Assembly (NCBI GenBank): GCA_003439945.1 | Contig: QVRM01002143.1 | Coordinates: forward strand, 69,501-133,500 | Length of the DNA stretch: 64,000 bases | Origin: Dermanyssus gallinae | Lineage: Eukaryota; Arthropoda; Arachnida; Mesostigmata; Dermanyssidae | Reading direction: 5' to 3' | In this document: positions 23,130 through 32,239 of the stretch, one piece after another | Layout of the letters: the number at the start of each line of letters is the position of its first letter | Numbering within the stretch: the first letter of the stretch is position 1 | Notes under the pieces: generated by a model | Database searches by the model: none | What the model was told of the DNA's origin: nothing | The model's input: the letters and a program-made list of their open reading frames with translations, nothing else | Position numbers and translations under genes: made by a program

Positions 23130-23420
23130 CATGGCTCGATTGTAACTGTAATGATTGCTAATGAGCCTTAATTTGGAGAACTCCACTCGGTGGCCAGCAC
23201 TGCCGCTGGCCAGCTCATTAGCGCTCCGCGGCTCGGCCTCCCTGCTCCGCCCAGCGCCGCCTAACGTCAACTCAAACACCGACCGATCTGCTCCGGCATT
23301 TCTCGAGACAATTAGCTGCGGTGGTGATTAATTCATTTTCAATCCCGATCTATCCGGTGGCGATGCGCCACCCCGCTCCACCGTGCAATGGACGGGTAAG
23401 CGGGCGGATGGTTACTTCAT
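23130..23420. promoter_or_regulatory. Candidate conserved cis-regulatory element with nested palindromes
   Basis: Homeodomain-type ATTA/TAAT cores cluster at 23150-23177 (TAATGATTGCTAATGAG, CTTAATTTGG) and 23308-23345 (ACAATTAGC, GATTAATTCATTTT) in otherwise GC-rich DNA. GCTAATGAGC (23157-23166) is repeated inverted as GCTCATTAGC (23213-23222). Directly inside it is a perfect 8-bp hairpin, TGGCCAGC-ACTGCC-GCTGGCCA (23191-23212). No coding frame explains this. The regulatory role is inferred only from the motif cluster. Confidence 0.3.
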
Positions 23421-23524
23421 ATTTCAATCGATGCCTCAGCCTGGCCTTCCTCACGCAGCCAATTCCTCCATCTCACGGCTTCGTCGACCAATGCGCATTC
23501 TGTACCTGCGAGCGGCAAGGATAG

Positions 23525-25249
23525 ACCAGATAGATACGAAACAGAGATCAGCATAGCAACGATGACAACAGAGGCACCGCTGCTGTAGTGAGTGCGTCTC
23601 TATGTCCCCACGATCATCGTGCCTTCATGTCTGTAGGCCCGCCTTCTTCCTATGACAGATTGATGCGTGCATTGGGAAATGCACTGCATACGCTGTAAAA
23701 GTAGTATAAATATTAGGTTCATCCGTCGGTTCATCGGGACTATACGCAAGATGTGGCAACACATCCCATCAAAATTCCATAAACTTCTTGGAAGTGAGCA
23801 AAGATTTAGGCGGTCATGGTGAAAACTCACTCCTCGTCTGTTCGCCAATTCCGGCCGTTTCTGGTCAATTGCCCTCTACAAATTATCCAGTTGTTGACAG
23901 TATTTTATCGTATTGACCGCTTCGTTTGGTTATAACAGCTCAAAATGATCACCCCTTCGCATCCCAACAAGCACTTTACATCACTTTTCTCGTATAGTAT
24001 CCGAGCTTGATAGTTCCCTGAGATTCGCTCCCATTTTAAGCCACGCTTTTCTGTGAACAACGTTCATTTTTAAAAGCTAATCGCCCATTAGCACACGCTT
24101 CTCCAGTTGGAAATTGCCGAGCGCGTGCAACACCTATACATCTAACTTGCTGGCAAATCCGTCAGCATGGAGATGCCTTTGAACGGATATGTACAAAACG
24201 TCGAAAATGGCCACGATGTTGCGCAACGAGAGTTGTACGCGACGTTTACACCGCCATGTAAATTCTCTCTTGATCTAGGACCTAAGAGTTAAAAAAAACC
24301 TGGGGCCACTTATGAGTTAAAGAACTAACTTGAAAATACCTTTCAATCTCGGGCCGTAGAAACCACTCGCAAAATAAATATCCTAAACGAGTAGAACTAG
24401 CAATGGCAAGGAAGTCAACCGGGTCACCCTAGATACCGGAAAAATCAGCACTACATGATCTGAAAAGGCAGTACTGTCTTAGACACACTCGTTCCTTTAT
24501 TCGTGGGGCGTGTTGTGACCCAATCGAATAAGTTACCTGTGTACAGAAAAAGTAAATTACGAATAGTGGTACTGTACATATTATTGCATACTGTCACGTA
24601 TAGCTTTTATGAAACGTTTGAAATACAAATGAGAGTTAATGGAATAACCAAATTTCGCACCAATCGGTTTGTTTGCAACACAGTTTGCGTTACAAACAAA
24701 CTGATTTGTTGTTTGAATAAGTGTTTATTGTTTGAGTTTGCTTCAAAAAAATGATGAAGACAACTTTCGGTGAGGGGAGAAAAAGAACATTTTTATTCTT
24801 GACAACTAATATACAAAAATCTAATTTCTAAATATATATATATGTATAAGAGGCCAAATTATATTCACTTTACTTACGCCAAAAAAACTCCACAAAAAAA
24901 GAAAAAATCATTTTGTTCGCCATTTTAGCATAACACTGCATCAACATTAAAGCCCAGTTGGCAATGTTTATCTGCTCTAGATAGTCATTAAGCTTAATTT
25001 ATGTTGATAGCTGAATCTTACACGAATAAGTTACTAGATTTGACCTTAAAATACGCCAGGTTAAAAAGCACGAAGACCCAGTTATTTGCCCGAGTCACAA
25101 AACCGAAGAGCCAGCAGACCCGTACAGAGCTACCCTATTTTTTATATAGATTGACACCCCTTTTGTTTCTGGAAGGTTTCGAAAATGCATTCTGCATTTT
25201 CGAATTACTTCATTAGCAGCCTGCGTGACTAGTGTGGGGCTCACAGACG
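23525..25249. other. AT-rich intergenic sequence
   Basis: Weak frames only (for example 24503-24754 plus, 83 codons). I see no supported gene. Confidence 0.45.
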
Positions 25250-26760
25250 CACTAAACCCGGACTCCTCCCCAACTTCCCAGGCTCGGTAATACTTGGCAT
25301 CTCTTTGAAGCCATGAGAAAGGCGTCCCTGTCATTTTGCTTAATACAACTATGTTTTTGTCTATGTTTCTGCTTATTTACATGCATCCAGGTATAGGGAT
25401 TATGCCAAATGTACACGGTTCTGAAGAAGTGCGTCAAAAGCTTAAGGGTCTGGCTGCACTTGCTCTCGCAACCCCCTGGGTTTTTTTGTCTCGACCACCC
25501 ACCCAAACCTGCCGCGTAAACCTCTCCCGCCTAGCGGTTTTCTTAGCCGTTTTGAGCGTCAAAATTGCGTCAAACAGGCCTCCTTCCATGCTTTGGTCGA
25601 GGTCATCATACAGCTAACCACCTCCTTGATGGGGCGGCCTTTCATGGCCGTGGAGCTTGTGCACCTTGTTTCCCAAAGCGACTCGCAGCGTAGGACAGTG
25701 TATTCCACGCCGCTTGCCTCCCCAGATTCGTAAAGCAGGCAGATGTCACTGGTGGCCTTCCCTATCGTAACCATGTAGCTCTGGACCTGACCGTGACAGG
25801 TCAGAATCTGAGGTTACCTTTTTATATCGACAGTCATACCAACTTTGAGTTCCGATCTCACACTTTTGGTTCAGCTCTCTTTGGTCACCCCTGGTGTAAA
25901 TTGCATGCATTCCTTCTGCCAGGCCGCCATGGTGGCACTCCTGGCTCTGGCAAAAGTGTTTCCTTTAAAAATATCATGCTTCTTTCTACCGCCATTAGAT
26001 CTCATGACAGCATCTTAACCATCAGAACTAAGAGGGTTTCGGTACGCCTGGCTAATCCTAACTTCTAGTGTCCGTTCGGCCAACCTTACTGCTCTTTTAT
26101 TTTTCGCTTTTCGTAGTGCCACATCCGCCCAACCGGGCCACGCGTAGAGAGCCGATGATTCGGCAACCGGAACTAAGTAAGTCGGTTACCCCCTGATACA
26201 CCCCCAATCTTTGCCATAACTCCTGCTAGGTTTAAGGTGGTCCGCTAAGCCTTCGCGGCAATATGTTTTACATGTGCCGCTTCGGTTAACCCCGTGTCAA
26301 GGGTCACCCCAAGGTACTCCTTTTAGTTCTATTGGATGGCCCACTACCATAAGACAGACTCCCTTTGTCTTTTTCCGACCTGTCAGATACAGCGCCTTGG
26401 TCTTATGCGGTGTAAACGTCAGATGATTGCAGTTCATTCACTCCGTCACCATCAAGAAAGGTTCGTCGGCTGTCTCCTGTAGCGCCGCTTCGGTTTGCGC
26501 CGTGACCATCAGGGCCAAGTCATCCGCATAGGCCAACAACTCGCCCACTACTAGGTAGTTGTTGATGTCCAGCACCCCGTCTTAGGTAGGTTATACCTGT
26601 ATTCTTGTCCCACTGCAACCAGGCTTTGTTCATCCAGGTAGGATGAAATTATTCGGCAGAGGTACGTAGGTAGTTTGACATCTTGTACGCGTTCTTCCGC
26701 ACGAATTTCTGAGAACATTTTCACGTGAATCCCCATGAGTGGGGGTCATTGATTGATAAT
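25250..26760 (-). pseudogene. R1/jockey-like LINE (group B), copy 1, RT motif B deleted
   Basis: The minus strand begins near 26736 with IRAEERVQDVKLPTYLCR and IISSYLDEQSL, the helix before RT motif B. It then jumps from EYRYNLPKTG straight to GVLDINNYLVVGELLAYADD (YADD at 26519-26530, intact). The 20-30 residues holding GVPQGSVLGP are missing. An in-frame stop follows at LMVTE, then MNCNHLTFTPHKTKALYLTG. Later pieces in shifting frames include YAWPGWADVALRKAKN and a C-terminal block 25559-25774 (YMVTIGKATSDICLLY, VEYTVLRCESLWETR), the usual Cys/His finger region with its Cys pattern partly lost. The order matches R1/jockey-type elements. Many stops and shifts show it is dead. Confidence 0.85.
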
Positions 26761-27000
26761 GTTTGTCAGGAGTTGCCCGTTTGGTTTGCAAAAAAGCATA
26801 CCATCTAAGTGTCTGTTCTAATTGAGGTACGAGCTCAAAAAGTGGCGACAAAGTACGCGCCAATTTAGACGTTTGGTATTTCTAAGTTTATGCATATGTC
26901 TAAGTTTTTGTAGGCAGAAAACATGTTCTGCACATATTGTTCTGCACAAAGATGTCGTGACAAGTGCGATTCTTATTCAATCGATAAACGCTATAGCAAA
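26761..27000. other. Boundary between LINE B and GC-rich block 4
   Basis: I see nothing identifiable. Confidence 0.4.
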
Positions 27001-27027
27001 GACAACGATAGCAATAGTACTAAGCGC

Positions 27028-27150
27028 AGCAGTAGTAGTAGAGTTGTTGTTGTAATAGCAGTGCGAGGGTCATGTTGGTTGTTGTTGGTTGGCAAGGTTG
27101 TTGTTGATCTTGTTGTCGTCGTTGTCGTCGTCGTCGTACTGTAATAGTAG
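27028..27150. repeat. GTA/GTT/GTC trinucleotide-rich tract
   Basis: Interrupted runs of GTA, GTT and GTC triplets lie over about 120 bases. Confidence 0.85.
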
Positions 27151-27231
27151 AACTGCGCGTCTTTGGAACGGCCAGAATAACTCTGAGAAGTAAGCACCTC
27201 GAGTTCGGCGTGAGATTAGCAGTGAGGCTTG

Positions 27232-27434
27232 ATGAGGATGTCAGGGGCCGGGGGTGATCGGGGCTGTTGTCGGGTAGGAGCGAAGCGACAAGCGTGCGGG
27301 GCCAGTCGCACTTTGGCCCACATGGCACTTCGGGAAGGATGGCTGCTCTCCGGCGGGCAAGCAACACGAGATGAGAGTCGGTTTGTGAAAGCAACCGAGG
27401 AGATTAGCAATTCGCCGCCGGTGCTGCAAGACGG
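27232..27434 (+). CDS. Candidate first coding exon ending at GTGAGG donor
   Basis: From an ATG at 27232 (a second ATG lies two codons on) the frame gives MRMSGAGGDRGCCRVGAKRQ. It continues through ASRTLAHMALREGWLLSGGQ and VKATEEISNSPPVLQDG, where a strong donor, GACGG then GTGAGG, occurs at 27434/27435. Just past the donor the frame stops. Codons are G/C-ending, and the start is followed by a Cys/Arg-rich stretch. I do not recognise the product. A downstream plus-strand frame with its own donor at 28106 could be a later exon of the same gene. The antisense strand is also open here, so orientation is uncertain. Confidence 0.35.
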
Positions 27435-27741
27435 GTGAGGACCAATACGCAAGACAAGCCGCTACCCAACGGCAGATGCGCGCCTGTGTGCGTGCGTGTA
27501 CTGAGTGGAACGGCTGAGAGTCAAGCTCAGATTCTTTCTCCGGCCGAGAGCGCTTGCCGACGTGACAGACTCATCAGGTCGGAGAACGCGACAGCAGCGG
27601 CGATGGCGGCGGCGGCGACGGCAGTGCGGAGATGCTGCTGATCGAAGAGTGAAACCTAAGACAGGATAGGGAATCGTGGTGAAAAGGAGAGATTGTTGTG
27701 AGCAAGTGCACGATAGAAAGATAGTGTGAAAGGCAGAGAGC

Positions 27742-27743
<2 letters not shown>

Positions 27744-27778
<35 letters not shown>
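27744..27778. repeat. (GA)n microsatellite
   Basis: About 17 GA units with no interruption. Confidence 0.95.
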
Positions 27779-27779
<1 letters not shown>

Positions 27780-27854
27780 GGAAACGGCGAGAGGTCTAGA
27801 GAAGGCCTGAGGAGATTATTGGAGAAGCACGATCAGTAGGAGCAAAGAGGACTA

Positions 27855-28106
27855 GTTTGCTGTCTGGGGGACGTTGGACATCCTTTTTCGTGTGGGCCGT
27901 GGAGGACGCTCCGGCAAGGGGCCGATATGCCACGGAAGTTCGCTGTTCGCTGGTGCAGTGTGGCGGCAGTGTGGTTCGTCCAATCGACGGATACGCAGCT
28001 ACTGGTGCTGCTGTGTCCAATTTTCCAAGACGTCGAGGAACTTGGAGCAACAACTCTCTCCAACGATCTCCTCCTCCTTTTCCTCCTCTTCTTAGTAGTC
28101 AGCTAG
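27855..28106 (+). CDS. Candidate exon ending at GTAACG donor
   Basis: A plus-strand frame is open across this range, reading LLSGGRWTSFFVWAVEDAPA, RYATEVRCSLVQCGGSVVR, GYAATGAAVSNFPRRRG and a Ser/Pro end (SPPPFPPLLSSQL). At 28106 CAGCTAG is followed by GTAACG, a good donor, with a stop soon after. The start is not fixed: the frame is open upstream to about 27815. The product is not recognised. It lies 420 bases after the donor at 27434 on the same strand, but I see no clear acceptor between them except weak AG sites after the GA repeat. Confidence 0.3.
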   Translation, partial: VCCLGDVGHPFSCGPWRTLRQGADMPRKFAVRWCSVAAVWFVQSTDTQLLVLLCPIFQDVEELGATTLSNDLLLLFLLFLVVS

Positions 28107-28119
28107 GTAACGGCTAAGC

Positions 28120-29075
28120 TGATGTTGGCTTTGGTTGAGAGAACGCTTATCAATGTTCACGATCCGATGTGCGGCAGGAGAGCAAGCGAGCGGCCGTTTC
28201 GTTTTTCCATCTTTGCTGTGTTATGAACTCCGTTAAACATTGGGAGTATACCACGCGAGGGCGGGCAAGTTGATGGGGCATGACTTGTTATGGCACTACC
28301 GTCATAGCTAGTTTCCCCTCATGCGGCCGTTTAGATATCCCGCCAGCAGGCTACTAGCAGGTGGTACGCTACGTCCAAACTACAGGCTGCGGCAGTCTAT
28401 TTGCAGGTAGAGTCCTGCGCAAATATTATGAACAACATCACAAAAGTCGGTGGTCGATAGGTGGATTGGCTTCAAGCAGAGCATCCAGTCTCGCCGGTGC
28501 GGAAGGTGAGGTCCACTGACATCAACAGCTGTAAGGCGAGCTACCCGTGATGATGGCGTCGTTCCGATTTACTTTGCTTTTAGGAGGCTTTCGAAGGAGA
28601 CATTTTGAACTAAGTGACTTAACTAAACTTAACGCTTAGTCTAGCAAGCTGCCACGAATGACTGTATGCGATACCTTTAGCAGATAAATGTGTGCTCTCT
28701 CCTGCGTGTGGGCTCTCGTAGATTGTAAGACACATTTGGCAGCCGATGATGCCGCACGCGTCGCATGAATCAGTTAATTGCACTAAACATGCCGATGTAT
28801 GAGATCCATGAATCGCTTAAATACTACGAAGAACAACTTGTTCGAGAAGTACCAAAAGCAACTATGAGAAACACGATTACCGTAAAACTAGATAGTCTTA
28901 AACAGTAAGCGTAACTCAGGCAAGGTTATGTTCGTAGGCAAGGTTAGGCGTTAAGCGAGGCAACCAATACCACAGGCACTCTCGCTGAGAAGAACAAGCT
29001 GTGTTGGGATGTCTGTTGGGATTGGAGATGCGTGATGAGCTTGTAAGAAGTAGGCTACTAACGAAGAGCAACAAC
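28120..29075. other. Intergenic sequence
   Basis: I see no supported gene. Confidence 0.4.
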
Positions 29076-29180
29076 ACTGTGCATACGCAGATGCGTCGTG
29101 CCCCATCATCGAGTGCTATGAAGCAATGCAAAAAGCAGTCCCGTGGACGTTAAGACTTGGCTGAGGGTTAGCCCGAAAAC
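29076..29180 (+). repeat. tRNA-derived SINE S1, copy 1 (head decayed)
   Basis: The body matches the copy at 45510-45688: CTATGAAGCAATGCAAAAAG, then CAGTCCCGTGGACGTTAAGA, then CTTGGCTGAGGGTTAGC and CGAAAACTT. The tRNA-like head is mostly unrecognisable here. Confidence 0.7.
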
Positions 29181-29189
29181 TTACTTAAT

Positions 29190-29570
29190 CATAGCAACGC
29201 TCGCTCGCAAATATCCGTGGCGTCCTGCTGCAAATCGCTGAACCCCCTATGGGATCGAGTACTTCGTTTACATACTTTAAAATCCTAGCTTCTGTACGTC
29301 AAATTATTATCAGTTCGACTCACTTCAGATTGATTGAGAGCAGACAGCTTCCAAAGCCACAGAAGTGCATTTTGTGCACCAAAGAACAAGACATTGTGTG
29401 AATATAAAATGTTCTTTTTGAGAAAGCGTTGAACATTTTGAGCGTTTTAGAATGAATGCGGTGTGCGCGTTGACATCATTGACAACCAAAACTGACACCG
29501 TATCTATACAAACAACAAATCCTGAATCTGAAATCTTAAAAATATAACACAACATTCTGACATACCTAAT
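29190..29570. other. AT-rich intergenic sequence
   Basis: I see nothing beyond the downstream tail of the open frame that spans the exon candidate at 29577-29728. Confidence 0.4.
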
Positions 29571-29576
29571 ACATAC

Positions 29577-29728
29577 ATTGTATGGTGGTTGTCGTTGGTC
29601 GGCCTTGTAACGGCGGGTGTTGATAACAGCGACAGCAGCAGCAGCAGCCGAAGAGCTCGGCCGCAGAGTGTCGAACATTGGCACATCCATTGACGAATCG
29701 TCATGGAATTGTTTCCAACGGCGTCTGC
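29577..29728 (-). CDS. Candidate internal exon with poly-Ala, bounded by consensus splice sites
   Basis: On the minus strand a pyrimidine-rich acceptor (TTCTCTTTTATGTTCTCAGC, then ACCCACAG) precedes 29728, and the donor ACAAT then GTATGT follows 29577. The 152-base exon has one open frame, RRRWKQFHDDSSMDVPMFDT, then LRPSSSAAAAAVAVINTRR and YKADQRQPPYN. It would be entered in phase 1 and left in phase 0. Poly-Ala and poly-Ser tracts beside basic residues are typical of disordered parts of transcription factors or RNA-binding proteins. I cannot name the family. The next frame 5' (29770-30005) carries a Ser/Ile low-complexity run and may be a neighbouring exon. Confidence 0.4.
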
Positions 29729-29768
29729 CTGTGGGTGCTGAGAACATAAAAGAGAATCCGACCAAGTA

Positions 29769-30200
29769 TCATTGCGCCATTACGCTCGCATAAAAAAGGC
29801 CGTACGACTGACTGAAAGACCGAGCCTTCAACCAAGTAATAGGCACCATAAGAAGAGCTACTCCTTCTATTGCTGCTGCTGATGATGACGACGACGATGA
29901 TGATAATGATATCGCTGTTGGGGGTACCGCCGCCTCTGCCACTATATGGCATCTCCGGGTCAATTCGTGGATGGTGCGGACCATAAACGGGATACGGGCT
30001 AGCACCGATTGTCCCTCCCCCCCCTATCCTCCCAAGCCTTTATTTTGCCCCCGCGTCCTGCTGGTTGTTTCTCCAGCTTGGTCGACGAGTGAGCGTGCCT
30101 GCTCGACAACGCTAACGCCTGGTTGTGGCAGGCACAGCGTGTGGCGTGCCTTCGAACTACATCCATGCAATGTGCTGCTACCACTCTAGCTACAACCACA
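29769..30200. other. Low-complexity sequence with weak exon-like frames
   Basis: A GAT/GAC repeat lies at 29880-29912. The minus strand reads YGPHHPRIDPEMPYSGRGGG in one frame and poly-Ser in another. No splice pattern decides between them. Confidence 0.3.
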
Positions 30201-30214
30201 TAAATCTAATACAA

Positions 30215-30330
30215 CTACTACCGTAGCAGTGGGCTAAGAAGTCGGCTCACGATCGACTCTAAGAATAACATAGACGTTCTCGTGCGTAGGATCGAATCCT
30301 GGTCAGGTCAAACCTGTTATTCTATTTTTT
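30215..30330 (+). repeat. tRNA-related SINE-like element S2
   Basis: An A-box-like TAGCAGTGGGCTA lies at about 30224 and a near-consensus B box, GGATCGAATCC, at 30289-30299. They are about 65 bases apart, followed by GGTCAGGTCAAACCTGTT. The long spacing and poor stem pairing rule out a functional tRNA and suit a tRNA-derived SINE head. Confidence 0.45.
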
Positions 30331-30599
30331 CTTTCTTGATCGGTTAAGTAAGGACGGGTTGAACACTGCCCAGCTGCTTATATGGAGCAAGCCCAAATAT
30401 GTCTAGTATGAGTACGCTAAAGGTAATGACGAAATTATGGTATATATCAGTCTCTTATCAGCCAACCCCCGAAGAGCGGTGAAGCGGTGAAAAAAAGCGG
30501 TAAAGTGGGAGTTGACTGACAAATATCTAAGAAATCTTTAAGAAATTACCTACACCGTTCCGAAGAGAGTCCCACAGATGGGTCTCGTGCTGAGAGGTT

Positions 30600-30839
30600 T
30601 TGGGTGGCGCGGTGTAAAAACTTTTTACTATTACTACTACTACTACTCCTGCTATTTCATGATTTCTATTAGTTCTGCATAGCCCGACATTGGAAGTTTT
30701 CAGCGGCATAACGGGTAGGCGGCTGCGTGGCTGGTGGCCGTCTCTGTGCGCGTGTGTCCGTGCTTACGTGGGGGTCCGGGGTAGACGGTTGTATGGCTTC
30801 TGGATGCCGAACGGGCGGGACATGTTGTTGTTGCTGCTG

Positions 30840-30872
<33 letters not shown>

Positions 30873-32100
30873 ATAGTACGACCACTTCTGCTTCTCACGA
30901 TGCGATAAGCCTTAGTGCGCTGTATAAAGCCTGACGGGCGGCTGGCAAGCAGGCAAACGGGAACATCATATGCAGTCGCCGGGATTGTTCTCAAGGGTGT
31001 AGCTTCGTTGTTACGTCGCCGCCTCGTGACCAAATACCCCATATCCGATCTCTGGGCTCTAGCAGCGGCGGGGGCGGAGGCGGGGGTGGCTGTTGCGGCA
31101 ACGATGACAACGACCACGAGGATGGCCATAGCGGTGAAGACGATGACGACGACGACGACGATAACGAGGCTCGTTGCCCCGGCCAGGAATCGTGCCGGCA
31201 AGACACGGCACAGAGAGCAGATGTACACATAAGCGGTAAGGACTGCCAAAGAGGAGGAAAAAGTGGCAGTCGGTGGAAAAATCCCTGTGCTCTCTGAGCG
31301 CGACGACGCGCTCCGAAGACTGTCGGCGGCAGCGGCGGCAGTGGCGGAGAACGAGGAGATAGGGCTGGCGGGAGACGGAGAGAGATCTTCCTTCCTCTCT
31401 TTCCGCCTTCTACGGAACGGAACAAGCCAATGCCATTTCGACAGATTGTGTGTGCGCGCGTAACTCCCCGGCGCGGCGTGCTTGAAACACGGTATGAGAT
31501 GAGAGATCCGGATCCGACGCTCGGTCGCAACCTCGCCGACGAGGCAAAATGGCTCGATCGAGACCAGGCCAAAGCAAGCCATTCGTTTGGCCTGCTGCCT
31601 GACGGTGAACGGCGGGTGGACGGATGGATGACTGAGTAAATGGGTGCATCGCATCGTGGCCGCATAACCCTATACAGTACTCTATACGGATGGAGGTTTC
31701 TGAACGACACGGGTACTCTCCGTCTCATGTCTGCTCGTTTGTCCGACTGTGCGCCGATCAGACGATCGGAGCAGCGGAGAAGCGTCGAACCGAACCAAAT
31801 GGAAAGTTGGCAGGAAGGCGCTCGCCAACACAGCTCACTGTAATGCCCTTTGTCTCCCCGTCGTCTCCTACAAGGTCGTCGTCTTCGATGTTCTTCTTTA
31901 AGTCGTCTATCTCTTAGCAACTCACTTTCAGCCGCCTGCCCTTGTAGATTGAGGTTCACACATGTTCGAGGCTGGCACTGCTTGCATGCTCGATGTATTC
32001 CGTGCACATATATGTTCAGGCTGCGATGATAGTCTAGCTTGCTAGATTGCTTCTGCGTATATACATGTTGCATTCGTTGTTTGGCTCACGACTCAATTTT
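30600..32100. other. GC-rich low-complexity block 5
   Basis: CTA repeats lie at 30624-30650, TGC/TAC repeats at 30825-30872, and GAC repeats near 31110-31170. Frames of 360 codons (30991-32073, minus, ATG start) and 296 codons (30764-31654, minus, another frame) overlap, along with plus-strand frames. Confidence 0.5.
30991..32073 (-). CDS. Longest open frame of the window, 360 codons, status doubtful
   Basis: The frame starts with an ATG (MQHVYTQKQSSKLDYHRSLN) and runs 360 codons. Its composition is Arg/Ser/Pro-rich: EEHRRRRPCRRRRGDKGHY, then later SPRSPPLPPLPPTVF, a poly-Ser run and QQPPPPPPPPLLEPRDR. The second half overlays GAC/GTC and GGC repeats, and a second minus-strand frame of 296 codons covers most of the same DNA. 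No known domain, signal peptide or regular codon bias is visible. In a GC-rich block with few stops such a frame can be accidental, so I would not treat it as a gene without transcript evidence. Confidence 0.2.
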   Translation of the reverse strand: MQHVYTQKQSSKLDYHRSLNIYVHGIHRACKQCQPRTCVNLNLQGQAAESELLRDRRLKEEHRRRRPCRRRRGDKGHYSELCWRAPSCQLSIWFGSTLLRCSDRLIGAQSDKRADMRRRVPVSFRNLHPYRVLYRVMRPRCDAPIYSVIHPSTRRSPSGSRPNEWLALAWSRSSHFASSARLRPSVGSGSLISYRVSSTPRRGVTRAHTICRNGIGLFRSVEGGKRGRKISLRLPPALSPRSPPLPPLPPTVFGARRRAQRAQGFFHRLPLFPPLWQSLPLMCTSALCAVSCRHDSWPGQRASLSSSSSSSSSPLWPSSWSLSSLPQQPPPPPPPPLLEPRDRIWGIWSRGGDVTTKLHP

Positions 32101-32139
32101 GCTTAGTCCTTCGGACCTACGTTGCAGCTAACATTAGTC

Positions 32140-32230
32140 GTCCACACGACGGTGTAGCGGAGTCATTCAACGACCCTGGTGTCATGAGTCGTGGGTTCAG
32201 TCTCGCAGGGACGCATAGTGGGTAGATGGC
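32140..32230 (+). repeat. tRNA-related SINE-like element S3
   Basis: ACGGTGTAGCGGAGTCATTC at about 32148 resembles an A-box region. GTGGGTTCAGTCTCGCAGG at about 32191 resembles a decayed B box. Spacing is tRNA-like. No second copy was found in the window. Confidence 0.35.
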
Positions 32231-32239
32231 AAAAACCGC

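Noticed and set aside
30215..30330. True tRNA gene at the S2 element
   Set aside because: A and B boxes are too far apart for a cloverleaf and no acceptor stem forms.
30764..31654. A 296-codon minus-strand frame as a second gene
   Set aside because: It is almost wholly covered by the 360-codon frame in another register and consists mainly of Ser and Val runs from trinucleotide repeats.
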